A stretch of 64,000 bases of DNA from Propionicimonas paludicola (GTDB lineage Bacteria > Actinomycetota > Actinomycetes > Propionibacteriales > Propionibacteriaceae), in contig NZ_PDJC01000001.1 of NCBI RefSeq assembly GCF_002563675.1, positions 1,922,001 through 1,986,000 on the forward strand. Reading direction: 5' to 3'. This document shows, one piece after another, positions 1-8,843 of this stretch. Position 1 is the first letter of the stretch; every line of letters begins with the position of its first letter. The notes under the pieces are model-generated. The model was not told the DNA's origin. It made no database searches and saw only the letters and a program-made list of their open reading frames with translations. The position numbers were made by a program, and so were the translations under genes.

Positions 1-708
1 CGCCGGCATGAAGACCAGCAGCGAGCCGGAGATGATGCCGGGCTTGGCCATCGGCAGGATGATCCGGCGCAGCACCGTCCGCTTGCGCGCACCCAGGTCA
101 TAGCCGGCTTCCGCCAACCGGAAGTCGAAGCCGGACAGCGAGGAGTACAGCGGCAGAACCATGAACGGCAAGAAGGTGTAGATCAGGCCGAGCTGCGAGG
201 CCAGATCGGTGTAGAGAAGCTCGTGGGCGCCGAGTCCGAGGGCCTTGCTGGTCTGGTTGATCACACCGTCCTTGGCCAGCAGCAGGATCCAGGCGTAGGT
301 GCGCACCAGCAGATTGGTCCAGAACGGGATCGTGACGGCCAACACCAGCAGGTTCTGCGCTCGAGGGCTTCGCGTGGCAATCCACAAGGCCAGCGGAAAG
401 GCCAGCACGAAGCAGATCACCGTCGAGATCGACGCCTGCACCAGCGACCGCCAGAACACCTCCAGGTAGGCCGAGTTGAAGACCAGGTCTCCGTTGAAGG
501 ACTTGGTGAACAAGAAGGTGCGGTAGGCATCGGTGGTGAACGTGTAGACCACCCCTCCGCCTTGGGCCGGCCTGGTCATGAACGAGAAGGCGATGATCAC
601 CACGAGCGGGCCCAGGGTGAACAGTGCCCCGATCACCAGTGCCGGCAAGGTGGCGAACCAGGGCAATCGCCCGGGCACCCGGGCCGGTGGACGGGCGGGC
701 TTGCTCAC
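1..708 (-). CDS. potB: ABC transporter permease, PotB type (partial, 3' end outside window)
   Basis: Inner-membrane permease of a spermidine/putrescine-type ABC importer. The reverse strand reads open from a GTG at 708 to the window edge, giving 236 residues with no stop. A first membrane segment lies at about residues 15-40 and several hydrophobic segments follow. The cytoplasmic EAA loop, which contacts the ATPase, begins near residue 200 (EAGYDLGA, then LPMAKPGI). The GTG overlaps the TGA of the upstream ATPase gene (GTGA), so the two are co-transcribed and probably translationally coupled. The second permease and the binding protein expected of such an operon would lie left of the window. 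The family call is firm; the exact substrate is inferred. Confidence 0.85.
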   Translation of the reverse strand, partial: MSKPARPPARVPGRLPWFATLPALVIGALFTLGPLVVIIAFSFMTRPAQGGGVVYTFTTDAYRTFLFTKSFNGDLVFNSAYLEVFWRSLVQASISTVICFVLAFPLALWIATRSPRAQNLLVLAVTIPFWTNLLVRTYAWILLLAKDGVINQTSKALGLGAHELLYTDLASQLGLIYTFLPFMVLPLYSSLSGFDFRLAEAGYDLGARKRTVLRRIILPMAKPGIISGSLLVFMPA

Positions 709-1832
709 AGCTCCACCGCCAGCGGCCGCAGGTGGGACGGGCTGGCACCCACGACGACGTCGGCGCCAGGAGTGAGCGACAACTGCTCGAACGGCGGTGA
801 CACCCGGACGGCCAGCGAAGTCCCGTCGGACAAAGCCACCCGTACGTGCAGGTCGGTTCCCATGTAGACCACCTCGCTGAGGCGCCCGCGCACAAGTTCG
901 GGGGCGCTGCCGTCCAACACCAGCCGCTCGGGCCGGACCGCCACGGTCAGCGTTCCGTCCGGCCCGGCGAACACCGGTTCCGGCAGCTCCAGCCAGGGGC
1001 CGTCAGCCACCCGGAACTCGCCCTCGTCATTCAGCGGGACGGTCAGGAAGTTCGACTCGCCGATGAAGTCGGCCACGAAGCGGTTCACCGGACGCTCATA
1101 GATCTCCTCGGCCGTGCCGACCTGGACCGGAATGCCGTTGGAGAACACGGCGATCCGATCGCCCAGGGAGAGTGCTTCCTCCTGGTCGTGGGTGACGAAC
1201 ACGAAGGTGACCCCGGTGGTGCGCTGCAGCCGGCGCAGCTCGTCCTGCATGCCGCGGCGCAGCTTCAGGTCGAGAGCGGCCAGCGGTTCGTCCAGCAGCA
1301 GCACCCGGGGCCGCTTGGCCAGCGCCCGGGCCAGGGCCACCCGCTGCTGCTGGCCGCCGGACAGCTGGGACGGCAGCCGTCCGCCGAGGCCGTCCAGCCG
1401 GACCAGCGCCATCATCTCGGCCACCCGGGTGGCGATCTCGGCTTTGGGCACTCGCTCCATCTGCAGTCCGAAGGCGATGTTGTCGGCCACCGTCAGGTGC
1501 GGGAACAGCGCGTAGGACTGGAAGACCGTGTTCACCGGGCGCGAGTAGGCCGGCAGCGAGTCGATCCGGTCGCGGCCCAGGTAGATCTCGCCGGAGTCGA
1601 GGATCTCCAGCCCGGCGATGGCCCGCAACAGAGTGGTCTTGCCGCAACCCGAGGGACCGAGCATGACGAAGAACTCGCCGTCCCTGATCTGCAGGCTGAC
1701 CCCGTCCAGGGCTTTGACCACGCCACCTTCCGGAGTGGCGAAGGTCTTGCGAGCGTTGCCGATGGTCAGCCCGTTCTCACGGGCCACAACCTCGGCCGGA
1801 CGACTGGTTCCGATCACTGGAGCATTCGGCAT
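705..1832 (-). CDS. potA: ABC importer ATPase, PotA type
   Basis: ATP-hydrolysing subunit of a polyamine-type importer, 375 residues, close to the family length. Walker A (GPSGCGKT) is at about 59-66, the signature LSGGQ at 157-161, Walker B (LLLDEP) near 178-183 and the switch His near 215. A C-terminal region of about 90 residues fits the TOBE regulatory domain. The start at 1832 (MPNAPV) is preferred over an ATG 25 codons upstream because the extra segment looks non-coding and a GAAGGG ribosome site precedes 1832. It overlaps the permease gene by four bases. Spermidine/putrescine is the usual substrate, but iron or thiamine importers share this architecture. Confidence 0.88.
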   Translation of the reverse strand: MPNAPVIGTSRPAEVVARENGLTIGNARKTFATPEGGVVKALDGVSLQIRDGEFFVMLGPSGCGKTTLLRAIAGLEILDSGEIYLGRDRIDSLPAYSRPVNTVFQSYALFPHLTVADNIAFGLQMERVPKAEIATRVAEMMALVRLDGLGGRLPSQLSGGQQQRVALARALAKRPRVLLLDEPLAALDLKLRRGMQDELRRLQRTTGVTFVFVTHDQEEALSLGDRIAVFSNGIPVQVGTAEEIYERPVNRFVADFIGESNFLTVPLNDEGEFRVADGPWLELPEPVFAGPDGTLTVAVRPERLVLDGSAPELVRGRLSEVVYMGTDLHVRVALSDGTSLAVRVSPPFEQLSLTPGADVVVGASPSHLRPLAVEL

Positions 1833-1973
1833 GCCTGAACCCTTCGGCGCACGTATTCGCTGTCTGCAAGCGACTTGACAGCAAAATACGAGGCCAACCG
1901 GGACCAACAGGACGGATTTCGTGGCCGTCGATGCTTCGTAACCTCAGGTAACCGAACCTTCACAAGCCGACGG

Positions 1974-2738
1974 CTACTCGGCCTCCCACAACCGGGTGTA
2001 GAAGCCGAGCTTGGCCCGGTCGAGGTCGATGCCATACCCGCCCAGGAAGGCCGCTTCCCAGCCCGGGCCGTAGTTCCAGCCCAGGCTGAGCAACGCCGGC
2101 GCCAGGTCGGCCCAGCGGTCGGCCACCCCGCACTGACCGAGGTCGACATAGCCGAGGCTGCGCCCCTGATCGTCCAGGATGAAGTTGGGATTGCAGGCAT
2201 CGCCGTGGCAGACGACCAGGTCTTCGACCGGCGTCGGCCCGAGTTCGGCCGCACTCGTCCGGCCGACCGACCGATCAGCGAGCGACCACGTCCACGGACA
2301 TTCGGCCACCGGCAGCGCGTCGTGGAAGGCCCGCAGCGCCCGGCCGAGTTCGGGGACGACCTGATCCGGCCGGGTCAGCCACTCCCCCAGCACGGCGGAC
2401 GTCCCGGGCAGCCCGGCGGTGTGCAGCCACACTGTGCCGTCAGGTTCGGCGCCGAGGCCGAGCACCCGCGGCACCCGGACGTAGCCGGCCAGCCAGGCCA
2501 GCCGCTGCGCCTCGGCGTCGGGGACGAACTCGCGGTGCGCCGGGCCGATCTTGACGTACTCGGCGCCGTCCGCGATGGCGAAGGTGACCCCACCGATCTC
2601 ATTGCGCCAGACCGGGAGGACGCTGCGCCCGGCGGCCAACTCAGCTACCAGCGGCGGCACCAGGACATCGTCCAGGTGCAGATGGGGATTGTCCGGAACC
2701 TCGCCCGGCACGGCCAGCCGCCGCGGCATCGGTTCCAT
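1974..2738 (-). CDS. aminoglycoside 3'-phosphotransferase family protein
   Basis: Kinase-fold phosphotransferase of 254 residues, close to the APH(3') length of about 264. The catalytic loop HGDACNPN spans 178-185 (Asp180 catalytic base, Asn185 metal ligand). The metal-binding DLG is at 199-201, followed by GVADRWADLA, nearly the APH(3') signature. Lys63 in YVKIG fits the ATP-binding lysine. In known APH(3') enzymes the reaction is ATP-dependent phosphorylation of the 3' hydroxyl of kanamycin or neomycin; here the substrate is inferred. The gene sits six bases after dprE2 with no obvious ribosome site, so it is probably the third gene of the dprE operon. An intrinsic cell-wall sugar kinase is the alternative. 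Confidence 0.8.
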   Translation of the reverse strand: MEPMPRRLAVPGEVPDNPHLHLDDVLVPPLVAELAAGRSVLPVWRNEIGGVTFAIADGAEYVKIGPAHREFVPDAEAQRLAWLAGYVRVPRVLGLGAEPDGTVWLHTAGLPGTSAVLGEWLTRPDQVVPELGRALRAFHDALPVAECPWTWSLADRSVGRTSAAELGPTPVEDLVVCHGDACNPNFILDDQGRSLGYVDLGQCGVADRWADLAPALLSLGWNYGPGWEAAFLGGYGIDLDRAKLGFYTRLWEAE

Positions 2739-2744
2739 TGGGAG

Positions 2745-3506
2745 CTACAGCGGGAGCAGCCGGAAGATCGGGCCGGGGATGTGCTTGAGCACCATCATCA
2801 CCAGCCGGAACTGGGCGGGCACCCAGATCAGCCGCTGGCCCTTGCGGGCGGCATCGACGACCTGGACGGCCAGCTGTTCCTTCTCCACGGTGAGCGGGGC
2901 ATCCTTCACGTGGGCCGACATCCGGGTGCGGACCTGTCCGGGACGGACCACCAGCACCTTCGGCCCGAACGGCGCCAGCGCGTCGCCCAGCAGCCGGTAG
3001 AAGCCGTCCAGACCGGCCTTGGTGGAGCCGTAGACGAAGTTGGAGCGACGCACCTTCTCACCGGCCACCGAACTCATGGCGATGATCTGGCCGTAGCCCT
3101 GCGCCTTCATCTTCTGGCCGAGCAGGACGCCCACGCTGACCGCACCGGTGTAGTTGATGTTGGCGGCCTGGACGACCTTGGCCTGGTCCTGCCACAGCTG
3201 TTCGGCATCACCGAGGATGCCGAACGCCACGATGGCCACGTCCACGTCCGCGATGGCCCAGGCGGCGTCGATCACCCCGGGATGGGTGTCGAAGGCTTCG
3301 GCGTCGAAGTCGAGGGTGTGCACCTGGCTGGCGCCGGACGCAGTGAGGCTGTCGGCGGTGGCCTGAGCCAGCTCGTCCCCGGGCTGCACACCCAGGATCA
3401 CGGCGACCGGCTGCTTGGCCAGGTACTCCTTGACGATGGCCAGGCCGATCTCGGAGGTCCCGCCGAGCAGGAGGATGGTTTGCGGGTTGCCGGTGGCGTC
3501 GATCAC
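2745..3506 (-). CDS. dprE2: decaprenylphosphoryl-2-keto-ribose reductase, DprE2
   Basis: Short-chain dehydrogenase of 253 residues. It should reduce the 2-keto intermediate made by DprE1 with NADH to give decaprenylphosphoryl-arabinose, the arabinose donor for cell-wall arabinan. The nucleotide-binding motif GGTSEIG is at 15-21, the catalytic Ser near 145, and the YxxxK pair at Tyr159/Lys163 (YGSTK). The C terminus is hydrophobic (about 230-253), as in mycobacterial DprE2. The GTG at 3506 is chosen because AGGAGA lies eight bases upstream. It begins 17 bases after dprE1, so the pair forms an operon. Confidence 0.9.
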   Translation of the reverse strand: MIDATGNPQTILLLGGTSEIGLAIVKEYLAKQPVAVILGVQPGDELAQATADSLTASGASQVHTLDFDAEAFDTHPGVIDAAWAIADVDVAIVAFGILGDAEQLWQDQAKVVQAANINYTGAVSVGVLLGQKMKAQGYGQIIAMSSVAGEKVRRSNFVYGSTKAGLDGFYRLLGDALAPFGPKVLVVRPGQVRTRMSAHVKDAPLTVEKEQLAVQVVDAARKGQRLIWVPAQFRLVMMVLKHIPGPIFRLLPL

Positions 3507-3523
3507 TTCAGTTCTCCTATGGC

Positions 3524-4957
3524 TCAGACGAGTTCCAGCCGGCGGGCCAGATCGGACACGAAGACCCCGTTCGGGTCGACCCGGCGCCGAGTGGCGATCC
3601 AGGAGTCGAGCTCGGGGTACATCGCGTGGAAGGTGGCGGCGCTGGTCCGGGAGTCCTTGGCGGTGTACAGCCGTCCACCGAAAGACAGGATCCGGGCGTC
3701 CAGGCCGTGCAGGAACTCGTGCAGGCCGGCCTTGATCGGGAAGTCGACGCAGACGTTCCAGCCGGCCATCGGGTAGCTCAGCGGGGCCCGGTTGCCCTCG
3801 CCGAACAGCTTGAAGACGTTCAGGAAGGAGTAGTGGCCCGAGGCCTGGATGTCGGCGATCAGCTGCTTGAACTCGATGACGGCGGTCGGCGGCACCACGA
3901 ACTGGTACTGCAGGAAGCCGTGCGAGCCGTAGGCGCGGTTCCACTCACCGAACATGTCCAGCGGGTGATAGAAGCCGGTTAGCGACTGGATCTTGTTGGT
4001 GTAGTTGCCGCTCTTGGCGTACCAGAGGTTGCCCAGCACCCCAAAGGTGAGCTTGTTGGCCAGCCCGTTGGGGAACACGTCGGGCAGGTCGAAGAACGGC
4101 TTGGCGTTGAACGCCAGCGGATCGGCGGCCAGCTTCGGGGCGTGCTCACGCAGCTGGTCGAGGGTGGCCAGCGAGCCGCGGGACAGCGCCGCCCGGCCCA
4201 GCTTGGGAGCCGGGCTGATCGCGTCGAACCAGGCGCTGGAGTAGTCGTAGTTGGCCTCGGTGCCGTCGGAATGGACGGCGATGGTCTCGTCGAGGGTGTG
4301 GGTGACCACGCCGTCGGCCAGGAAGTAGGCGGTCTCGGTGCGGGTCATGTTCAGCACCACCCGCAGGATGATGCCGGTCAGGCCGACCCCGCCCACGGTG
4401 GCCCAGAAGATCGAGGCGTCCGGGTCGTCCGGGCTGCCCTCCGGGGTGATGGTGAGCACTCGTCCGTCGGCCACCAGCAGCTGCATCGAAGCCACGTGAT
4501 CACCGAAGGAGCCGGCGCTGTGGTGGTTCTTGCCGTGGACGTCGCAGCCGATGGCGCCACCGATGGTGACCTGGCGCGTCCCCGGCAGCACCGGGACCCA
4601 CAGCCCGTACGGCAGCGCGGCCCGCATCAGTGCGTCCAGGCTGACTCCGGCGTCGACATCGACGGTCGCCGCGGCGGCGTCGATGGAGTGGATGGTGTTC
4701 AGGGCGGTCATATCGACCACGATCCCGCCGGCGTTCTGCGCCACATCGCCGTAGGAGCGGCCCAGCCCGCGGGCGATGATCCCGCGGCGCAGGTGGGACG
4801 GGGAGTCGGCATTGGCATCGGCGACCTGCGCCACTGCCTTCGCGATCAGCTCAACGTCTGGGGTGCGAAGCAGCTGCGAGGTGCTAGCCGCAGTCCGGCC
4901 CCAGCCGGTGAGGCGTGTGGTTGCCGTCGGCAGATCAGGGGCTGTGCTAGTACTCAT
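3524..4957 (-). CDS. dprE1: decaprenylphosphoryl-ribose oxidase, DprE1
   Basis: FAD-dependent oxidase of 477 residues that oxidises C2 of decaprenylphosphoryl-ribose, the first half of the epimerisation to arabinose. The FAD segment [10 protein letters not shown] is at 62-71. Near the C terminus, [10 protein letters not shown] places Cys403 where M. tuberculosis has Cys387, the residue modified by benzothiazinones. Lys434 in YTAKDSRT lies 31 residues later, the same distance as mycobacterial Lys418. The ATG at 4957 has a TAGTCT hexamer seven bases upstream and no ribosome site, suggesting a leaderless message. It leads the operon dprE1-dprE2-phosphotransferase. Confidence 0.93.
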   Translation of the reverse strand: MSTSTAPDLPTATTRLTGWGRTAASTSQLLRTPDVELIAKAVAQVADANADSPSHLRRGIIARGLGRSYGDVAQNAGGIVVDMTALNTIHSIDAAAATVDVDAGVSLDALMRAALPYGLWVPVLPGTRQVTIGGAIGCDVHGKNHHSAGSFGDHVASMQLLVADGRVLTITPEGSPDDPDASIFWATVGGVGLTGIILRVVLNMTRTETAYFLADGVVTHTLDETIAVHSDGTEANYDYSSAWFDAISPAPKLGRAALSRGSLATLDQLREHAPKLAADPLAFNAKPFFDLPDVFPNGLANKLTFGVLGNLWYAKSGNYTNKIQSLTGFYHPLDMFGEWNRAYGSHGFLQYQFVVPPTAVIEFKQLIADIQASGHYSFLNVFKLFGEGNRAPLSYPMAGWNVCVDFPIKAGLHEFLHGLDARILSFGGRLYTAKDSRTSAATFHAMYPELDSWIATRRRVDPNGVFVSDLARRLELV

Positions 4958-4964
4958 CAGGTCA

Positions 4965-4970
4965 AGACTA
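4965..4970 (-). promoter_or_regulatory. -10 hexamer of dprE1 (leaderless)
   Basis: Read on the reverse strand, TAGTCT is followed by seven bases and then the dprE1 ATG at 4957. TANNNT at this distance is the usual -10 box of actinobacterial leaderless transcripts. No purine-rich ribosome site is present. Confidence 0.55.
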
Positions 4971-5008
4971 CCGGCCCACACAGTGCCCGAATCACCTCAC
5001 TGCGGCAC

Positions 5009-5014
5009 TACCAT
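5009..5014 (+). promoter_or_regulatory. -10 hexamer of the HAD hydrolase gene (leaderless)
   Basis: TACCAT is followed by six bases and the GTG at 5021, with no ribosome site. With the divergent dprE1 box it places two promoters in the 63-base intergenic gap. Confidence 0.55.
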
Positions 5015-5020
5015 CGACCG

Positions 5021-5749
5021 GTGATCCCAGCCCGAACTCTGCTGTCGAACTTCGATGCGGCGCTCTTCGATCTTGACGGTGTACTTACCCCGACCGCCGA
5101 GGTGCACCAGCATGCCTGGGCCCAGGTGCTGGGCGGCTATCTGGCCGAGCACTGCCCGTCCCAGCCGTACACGAGCGCGGACTACTTCGCCTTCATCGAC
5201 GGCAAGCCGCGCTACGACGGAGTGCGCGCCCTGCTGGCTTCCCGCAGCCTCGCGTTGCCTGATGGCGTCCCGTCCGACAGCCCCGAGGTGGACACCGTGT
5301 GCGGGCTGGGCAACCGGAAGAACCAGGCCTTCGCCGCCGTGCTGGCTTCCGGGGGCGTCCAGCCCTACCCCGGCTCGGCCGCCCTGCTGGACGAGTTGGC
5401 CGACCTCGGGATTCAGGTGGCCGTGGTCTCGTCCTCGGCGAACGCCACTGAGGTGCTGCGGGCGGCGGGCCTGCTGAGTCGCTTCCCGGTGATCATCGAC
5501 GGTGCCGTGGCCGCCGCCGAGGGTCTGCCCGGCAAGCCGGCACCGGATACCTTCGTCCGGGCTGCGGCCCGACTGGGCGTCCCCGTCCAGCGAGCCGCGG
5601 TGATCGAGGACGCTGTGTCCGGAGTGCGTGCCGGCAAGGCGGGCGGCTTCGGCCTGGTGATCGGGGTCGATCGCGGAGCCGGACCGGACCTGCTGCTGGC
5701 GGCCGGGGCCGATTTGGTCGTGTCCGACCTGGCTGAACTGCTCGACTGA
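5021..5749 (+). CDS. HAD hydrolase, beta-phosphoglucomutase family
   Basis: Haloacid-dehalogenase enzyme of 242 residues, subfamily IA. Motif I is FDLDG (nucleophile Asp17, acid/base Asp19), motif II the serine run at 137-139, motif III Lys172 in GKPAPD, and motif IV Glu196-Asp197. The spacing and the TPTAEVH stretch after motif I resemble beta-phosphoglucomutases, which interconvert glucose 1- and 6-phosphate. The sugar-phosphate phosphatases of the same family cannot be excluded. The GTG at 5021 is chosen from the upstream -10 hexamer; earlier in-frame sequence overlaps dprE1 and lacks family similarity. The gene is monocistronic and converges on glnE. Confidence 0.8.
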   Translation: MIPARTLLSNFDAALFDLDGVLTPTAEVHQHAWAQVLGGYLAEHCPSQPYTSADYFAFIDGKPRYDGVRALLASRSLALPDGVPSDSPEVDTVCGLGNRKNQAFAAVLASGGVQPYPGSAALLDELADLGIQVAVVSSSANATEVLRAAGLLSRFPVIIDGAVAAAEGLPGKPAPDTFVRAAARLGVPVQRAAVIEDAVSGVRAGKAGGFGLVIGVDRGAGPDLLLAAGADLVVSDLAELLD

Positions 5750-5859
5750 GTCACCTACGGAGTTCGCCGACCTCGACCGTGCACCGAATCGCCGCCTCGA
5801 TCAGTGAGAACCGGCCTTCAGCGCCGATCAGGCCCATCGATCCGGCGAATCACGTCGGC
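5750..5859. other. convergent intergenic region, HAD hydrolase / glnE
   Basis: A 110-base gap between two converging genes. I see no gene or strong terminator hairpin. A perfect 12-base palindrome (CGGCCTAGGCCG, 5856-5867) spans the glnE stop codon. Confidence 0.4.
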
Positions 5860-8820
5860 CTAGGCCGGCTCCCAGAACAGCCGGTCCATCACCTGCCGAG
5901 CCAACCGGGCCCGCCGACGGTGTTCCTCGACTAGGAGCGACGACTCGCCCTTGGCGTAGCCGAGCATCTGGGCCACGGCGGAGAGCTCCCGGACATCGGA
6001 GGGCAACGTGTCTCCGGGACGCCCGCGCAGCAGCATCATGGCGTTGCGGATCCGGCTGGCCAGTAGCCAGGCCGCCTCCAGCGCCTCGGCGTCCGCGGCC
6101 TCCACCAGACCCGCCTCGGCCGCCACGGCCAGAGCGTCCAAGGTGCTGGTGGTTTGCAGCCTGGGCAGCTGGGCGGCGTGCTGCAGCTGCAGCAGCTGGA
6201 CCACCCACTCGACATCGCTGAGGCCACCCGGCCCCAGTTTCGTGTTCCGGGACGGGTCGGAGCCGCGCGGGATCCGCTCGACCTCCATCCGAGCCTTCAG
6301 CTTGCGGATCTCATGCACCTGGGCGCGGGTCAGCCCCTCGGCCGGGTAGCGGACGCCGGCCACCGCCTCCAGCAGGGTTGCGGCCAGCTCGGCGTCACCG
6401 GCACCGGGAGCGGCTCGCAAGAGCGCCTGCGCCTCCCAGGTTGCCGACCAGCGCCCGTAGTAGGCGCGGTACGAGGTGAGGCTGCGCACCATGGCGCCAC
6501 GCTTGCCTTCGGGCCGCAGGTCGATGTCGATGCTGAGCGCCGGATCCGGCCCGGGCTGGGCCAACAGAGCCCGCAGTCGACTGATCACGGTGACGGCTGC
6601 GCCAGTGGCGTCCGGATCGTCGGAGTCGGCCAGCGCGAACATGGCGTCGGCGTCGGAGGCGTAGGAGATCTCCCGGCCACCCCAGCGGCCCATGGCGATC
6701 ACCGCGATCGGGGGCACCTTCACGCCGCGAGTGGCGACTTCCAGGGCGGCGTCGATCGTGGCGGCCATCACGTCCGACAGGGCCCGGCCCAGCGTCGGCA
6801 CGTCCAACTCGCCGATCAGGTCGGCCATGGCCAGCCGCAGCAACTCGCTGCGCCGAGCAGCGCGGATCGCAGCCACGGCCGCGTCGGGAGCTTCGTGGCG
6901 CCGCGCGGCCGACCGCATCCCGGCCAAGATCTCCGCGCCCGGACGTGGCCGCAGCCCCTCCGCGTCGCCGAGCAGCGCGGCATTCTGCGGAGCTCGCAGC
7001 AGCAGGTCGACGGCATACCGGGACGAGGCCAGGATCCGGGCCAGATGCTCGGCCATGGCATCGCCGTCACGCAGCGTTCGCAGGTACCACGGCGTCCCGC
7101 CGAGTTCCTCGGAGACCTTCCGGAAGGCCAGCAGGCCGTGGTCGGGGTTCGGTCCGGCGGTGAACCAGGTGAGCATGGCCGGTAGCAGCTGGCGCTGGAT
7201 CTCGGCCTGCCGGCTGAGCCCGGAGCTGAGCGCCTCGATGTGCCGCAGCGCTGCCGTGGGGTCGCCATAGCCGAGCGCGCGCAGTCGGGTCTCGGCCTCG
7301 CTGGAGGTGAGCCGCACCTCCGCCGACGGGATTCGAGCCACGGCCTCCAGCAGTGGTGAGTAGAACAGGCGCTGCTGCAGGCTGAGCACCCGCCGGGTCG
7401 TGGCCCGCCACAGGTGCATCAACTCGTTGGTCTGGGCCAGCCCGATGCTGCGGGCCAGCCAGCGCTGGCTCACCTGGTCTTCGGGCATCAGATGGGTGCG
7501 GCGCAGCCGGTAGAGCTGGATCCGATGCTCCAGGAGCCGCTGCAGGCGATAGGCGGTGCCGAGGTCGGCGCCGTCCGCACGTCCGACGTAGCCGTGCTCG
7601 ACCAGAGCGTCGAGCGCCTCGAAGGTGCCGCGCAGCCGCAGCCGCTCGTCCGCCCGACCGTGGACGAGTTGCAGCAGCTGCACGCTGAACTCGACATCAC
7701 GCAGCCCGCCGGCACCGAGCTTGATCTCGTGGTTCGCCTCGCGGGCCGGGAGCAGCGAGATCACCCGCCTGCGCATGGCCTGTACCTCGCCGACGAACTG
7801 ATCGTTGTCGGCCACCCGCCAGACCATCGGCCAGACCATGTCGACGAAGCTCTGCGCCAGCTCCCGGTCGCCGGCCATCGGACGGGCCTTGAGCATCGCC
7901 TGGAACTCCCAGTTCTTGGCCCACTTCTCGTAGTAGGCCCGATGCGAGGTCAGGGTCCGGACCAACGGCCCGGCTTTGCCTTCGGGGCGCAGCGCCGCAT
8001 CGATCTGCCAGATGGTGCCGGCCGCGGTGTGCGCCGAGCAGACTCTGGTCAGTGCGCTGGCCAGCCGGGTGGCCACGGCCATGGCCTTGGCCGGATCGCA
8101 GACCGGTTCGCCATTGCTGTCCAGCCGAGGCTCGGCGATGTAGAGGACGTCCACGTCGCTGACGTAGTTGAGTTCGCCGGCCCCGGTCTTGCCCAGTGCG
8201 ATGATCCCCAGCCGGCACAGCTCCCAGTCGGGCACTTCACCACGGGCCAGGGCCAGGGCGGTCTCGACGGTCGCATCGGCCAGGTCGGCCAACTCGGCCG
8301 CGATCTCCGAAAGCACCGCCAGCAGGTCGTCCGAGGTCAGGTCGCGAGCGGCGATGCGCAGCACGGCGCGGTGGTAGCCGCGGCGCAAGTCATCGGATCG
8401 GTCGGCCTCAGCCACCGGCTCAACAGCGGACGGGTCCGCACCCACCACACCGAGCAGTTCCTCCCGCCAGCTCGCTGCACTTCGCCGCTCGAGCGGACCG
8501 CGAAGTAGCTGAAGATCGTCGGGGTGGGCCACTAGGTGCTGATTCAGAGCCACCGAGGAGCCGAGCACCGCGGCAAGTCGCTTGAGCAGCTGCGGATCGG
8601 CCGAGCTCTCGGCCAGCAGCCCGGGCCGCACCTCGGTCAGCTGGTGGAAGCCGGTCAGCGCCAGATCTGGGTCGGGCACCGTGGTGAGCGCCGCCAGCGC
8701 CGCATCGATCTGCTCGGCGGTGCCGGCCGAGGCCCAGCTCTCGACCAACTCGGCCGCCCGGACGGCGTCCGCGAAGCCGAGCCGCGCCAGCCGAACGGAC
8801 TGGCTCTCGATGCGGGTCAC
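5860..8820 (-). CDS. glnE: glutamine synthetase adenylyltransferase/deadenylase, GlnE
   Basis: Bifunctional enzyme of 986 residues that adds AMP to, or removes it from, the regulatory tyrosine of type I glutamine synthetase according to nitrogen state. Two nucleotidyltransferase halves are visible. The N-terminal half has GKTGAGELN and a DVD triad at about 210-224. The C-terminal half has GRWGGREIS and DAD near 700-715. Each half is followed by a GGLRDVE or GGLSDVE motif. The GTG at 8820 is chosen from a -10 hexamer seven bases upstream; the longer reading from 8862 would overlap the divergent gene. In M. tuberculosis glnE adjoins glnA2; here an export operon separates them. Confidence 0.95.
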   Translation of the reverse strand: MTRIESQSVRLARLGFADAVRAAELVESWASAGTAEQIDAALAALTTVPDPDLALTGFHQLTEVRPGLLAESSADPQLLKRLAAVLGSSVALNQHLVAHPDDLQLLRGPLERRSAASWREELLGVVGADPSAVEPVAEADRSDDLRRGYHRAVLRIAARDLTSDDLLAVLSEIAAELADLADATVETALALARGEVPDWELCRLGIIALGKTGAGELNYVSDVDVLYIAEPRLDSNGEPVCDPAKAMAVATRLASALTRVCSAHTAAGTIWQIDAALRPEGKAGPLVRTLTSHRAYYEKWAKNWEFQAMLKARPMAGDRELAQSFVDMVWPMVWRVADNDQFVGEVQAMRRRVISLLPAREANHEIKLGAGGLRDVEFSVQLLQLVHGRADERLRLRGTFEALDALVEHGYVGRADGADLGTAYRLQRLLEHRIQLYRLRRTHLMPEDQVSQRWLARSIGLAQTNELMHLWRATTRRVLSLQQRLFYSPLLEAVARIPSAEVRLTSSEAETRLRALGYGDPTAALRHIEALSSGLSRQAEIQRQLLPAMLTWFTAGPNPDHGLLAFRKVSEELGGTPWYLRTLRDGDAMAEHLARILASSRYAVDLLLRAPQNAALLGDAEGLRPRPGAEILAGMRSAARRHEAPDAAVAAIRAARRSELLRLAMADLIGELDVPTLGRALSDVMAATIDAALEVATRGVKVPPIAVIAMGRWGGREISYASDADAMFALADSDDPDATGAAVTVISRLRALLAQPGPDPALSIDIDLRPEGKRGAMVRSLTSYRAYYGRWSATWEAQALLRAAPGAGDAELAATLLEAVAGVRYPAEGLTRAQVHEIRKLKARMEVERIPRGSDPSRNTKLGPGGLSDVEWVVQLLQLQHAAQLPRLQTTSTLDALAVAAEAGLVEAADAEALEAAWLLASRIRNAMMLLRGRPGDTLPSDVRELSAVAQMLGYAKGESSLLVEEHRRRARLARQVMDRLFWEPA

Positions 8821-8827
8821 GGTGGCG

Positions 8828-8837
8828 ATGCTAGCGT
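8828..8837. promoter_or_regulatory. overlapping divergent -10 hexamers, glnE / sterol carrier gene
   Basis: Only 23 bases separate the two divergent start codons. Reverse-strand TAGCAT (8828-8833) lies seven bases before the glnE GTG. Forward-strand TAGCGT (8832-8837) lies six bases before the GTG at 8844. The two boxes share two base pairs within GCTAGC, so only one polymerase could occupy the site at a time. Confidence 0.5.
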
Positions 8838-8843
8838 CTGGAC

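Noticed and set aside
1908-1973. Forward TTGACA near 1875 as a promoter
   Set aside because: No gene starts downstream on that strand and no -10 box at suitable spacing; the adjoining non-coding stretch holds only a short direct repeat (GTAACC twice).
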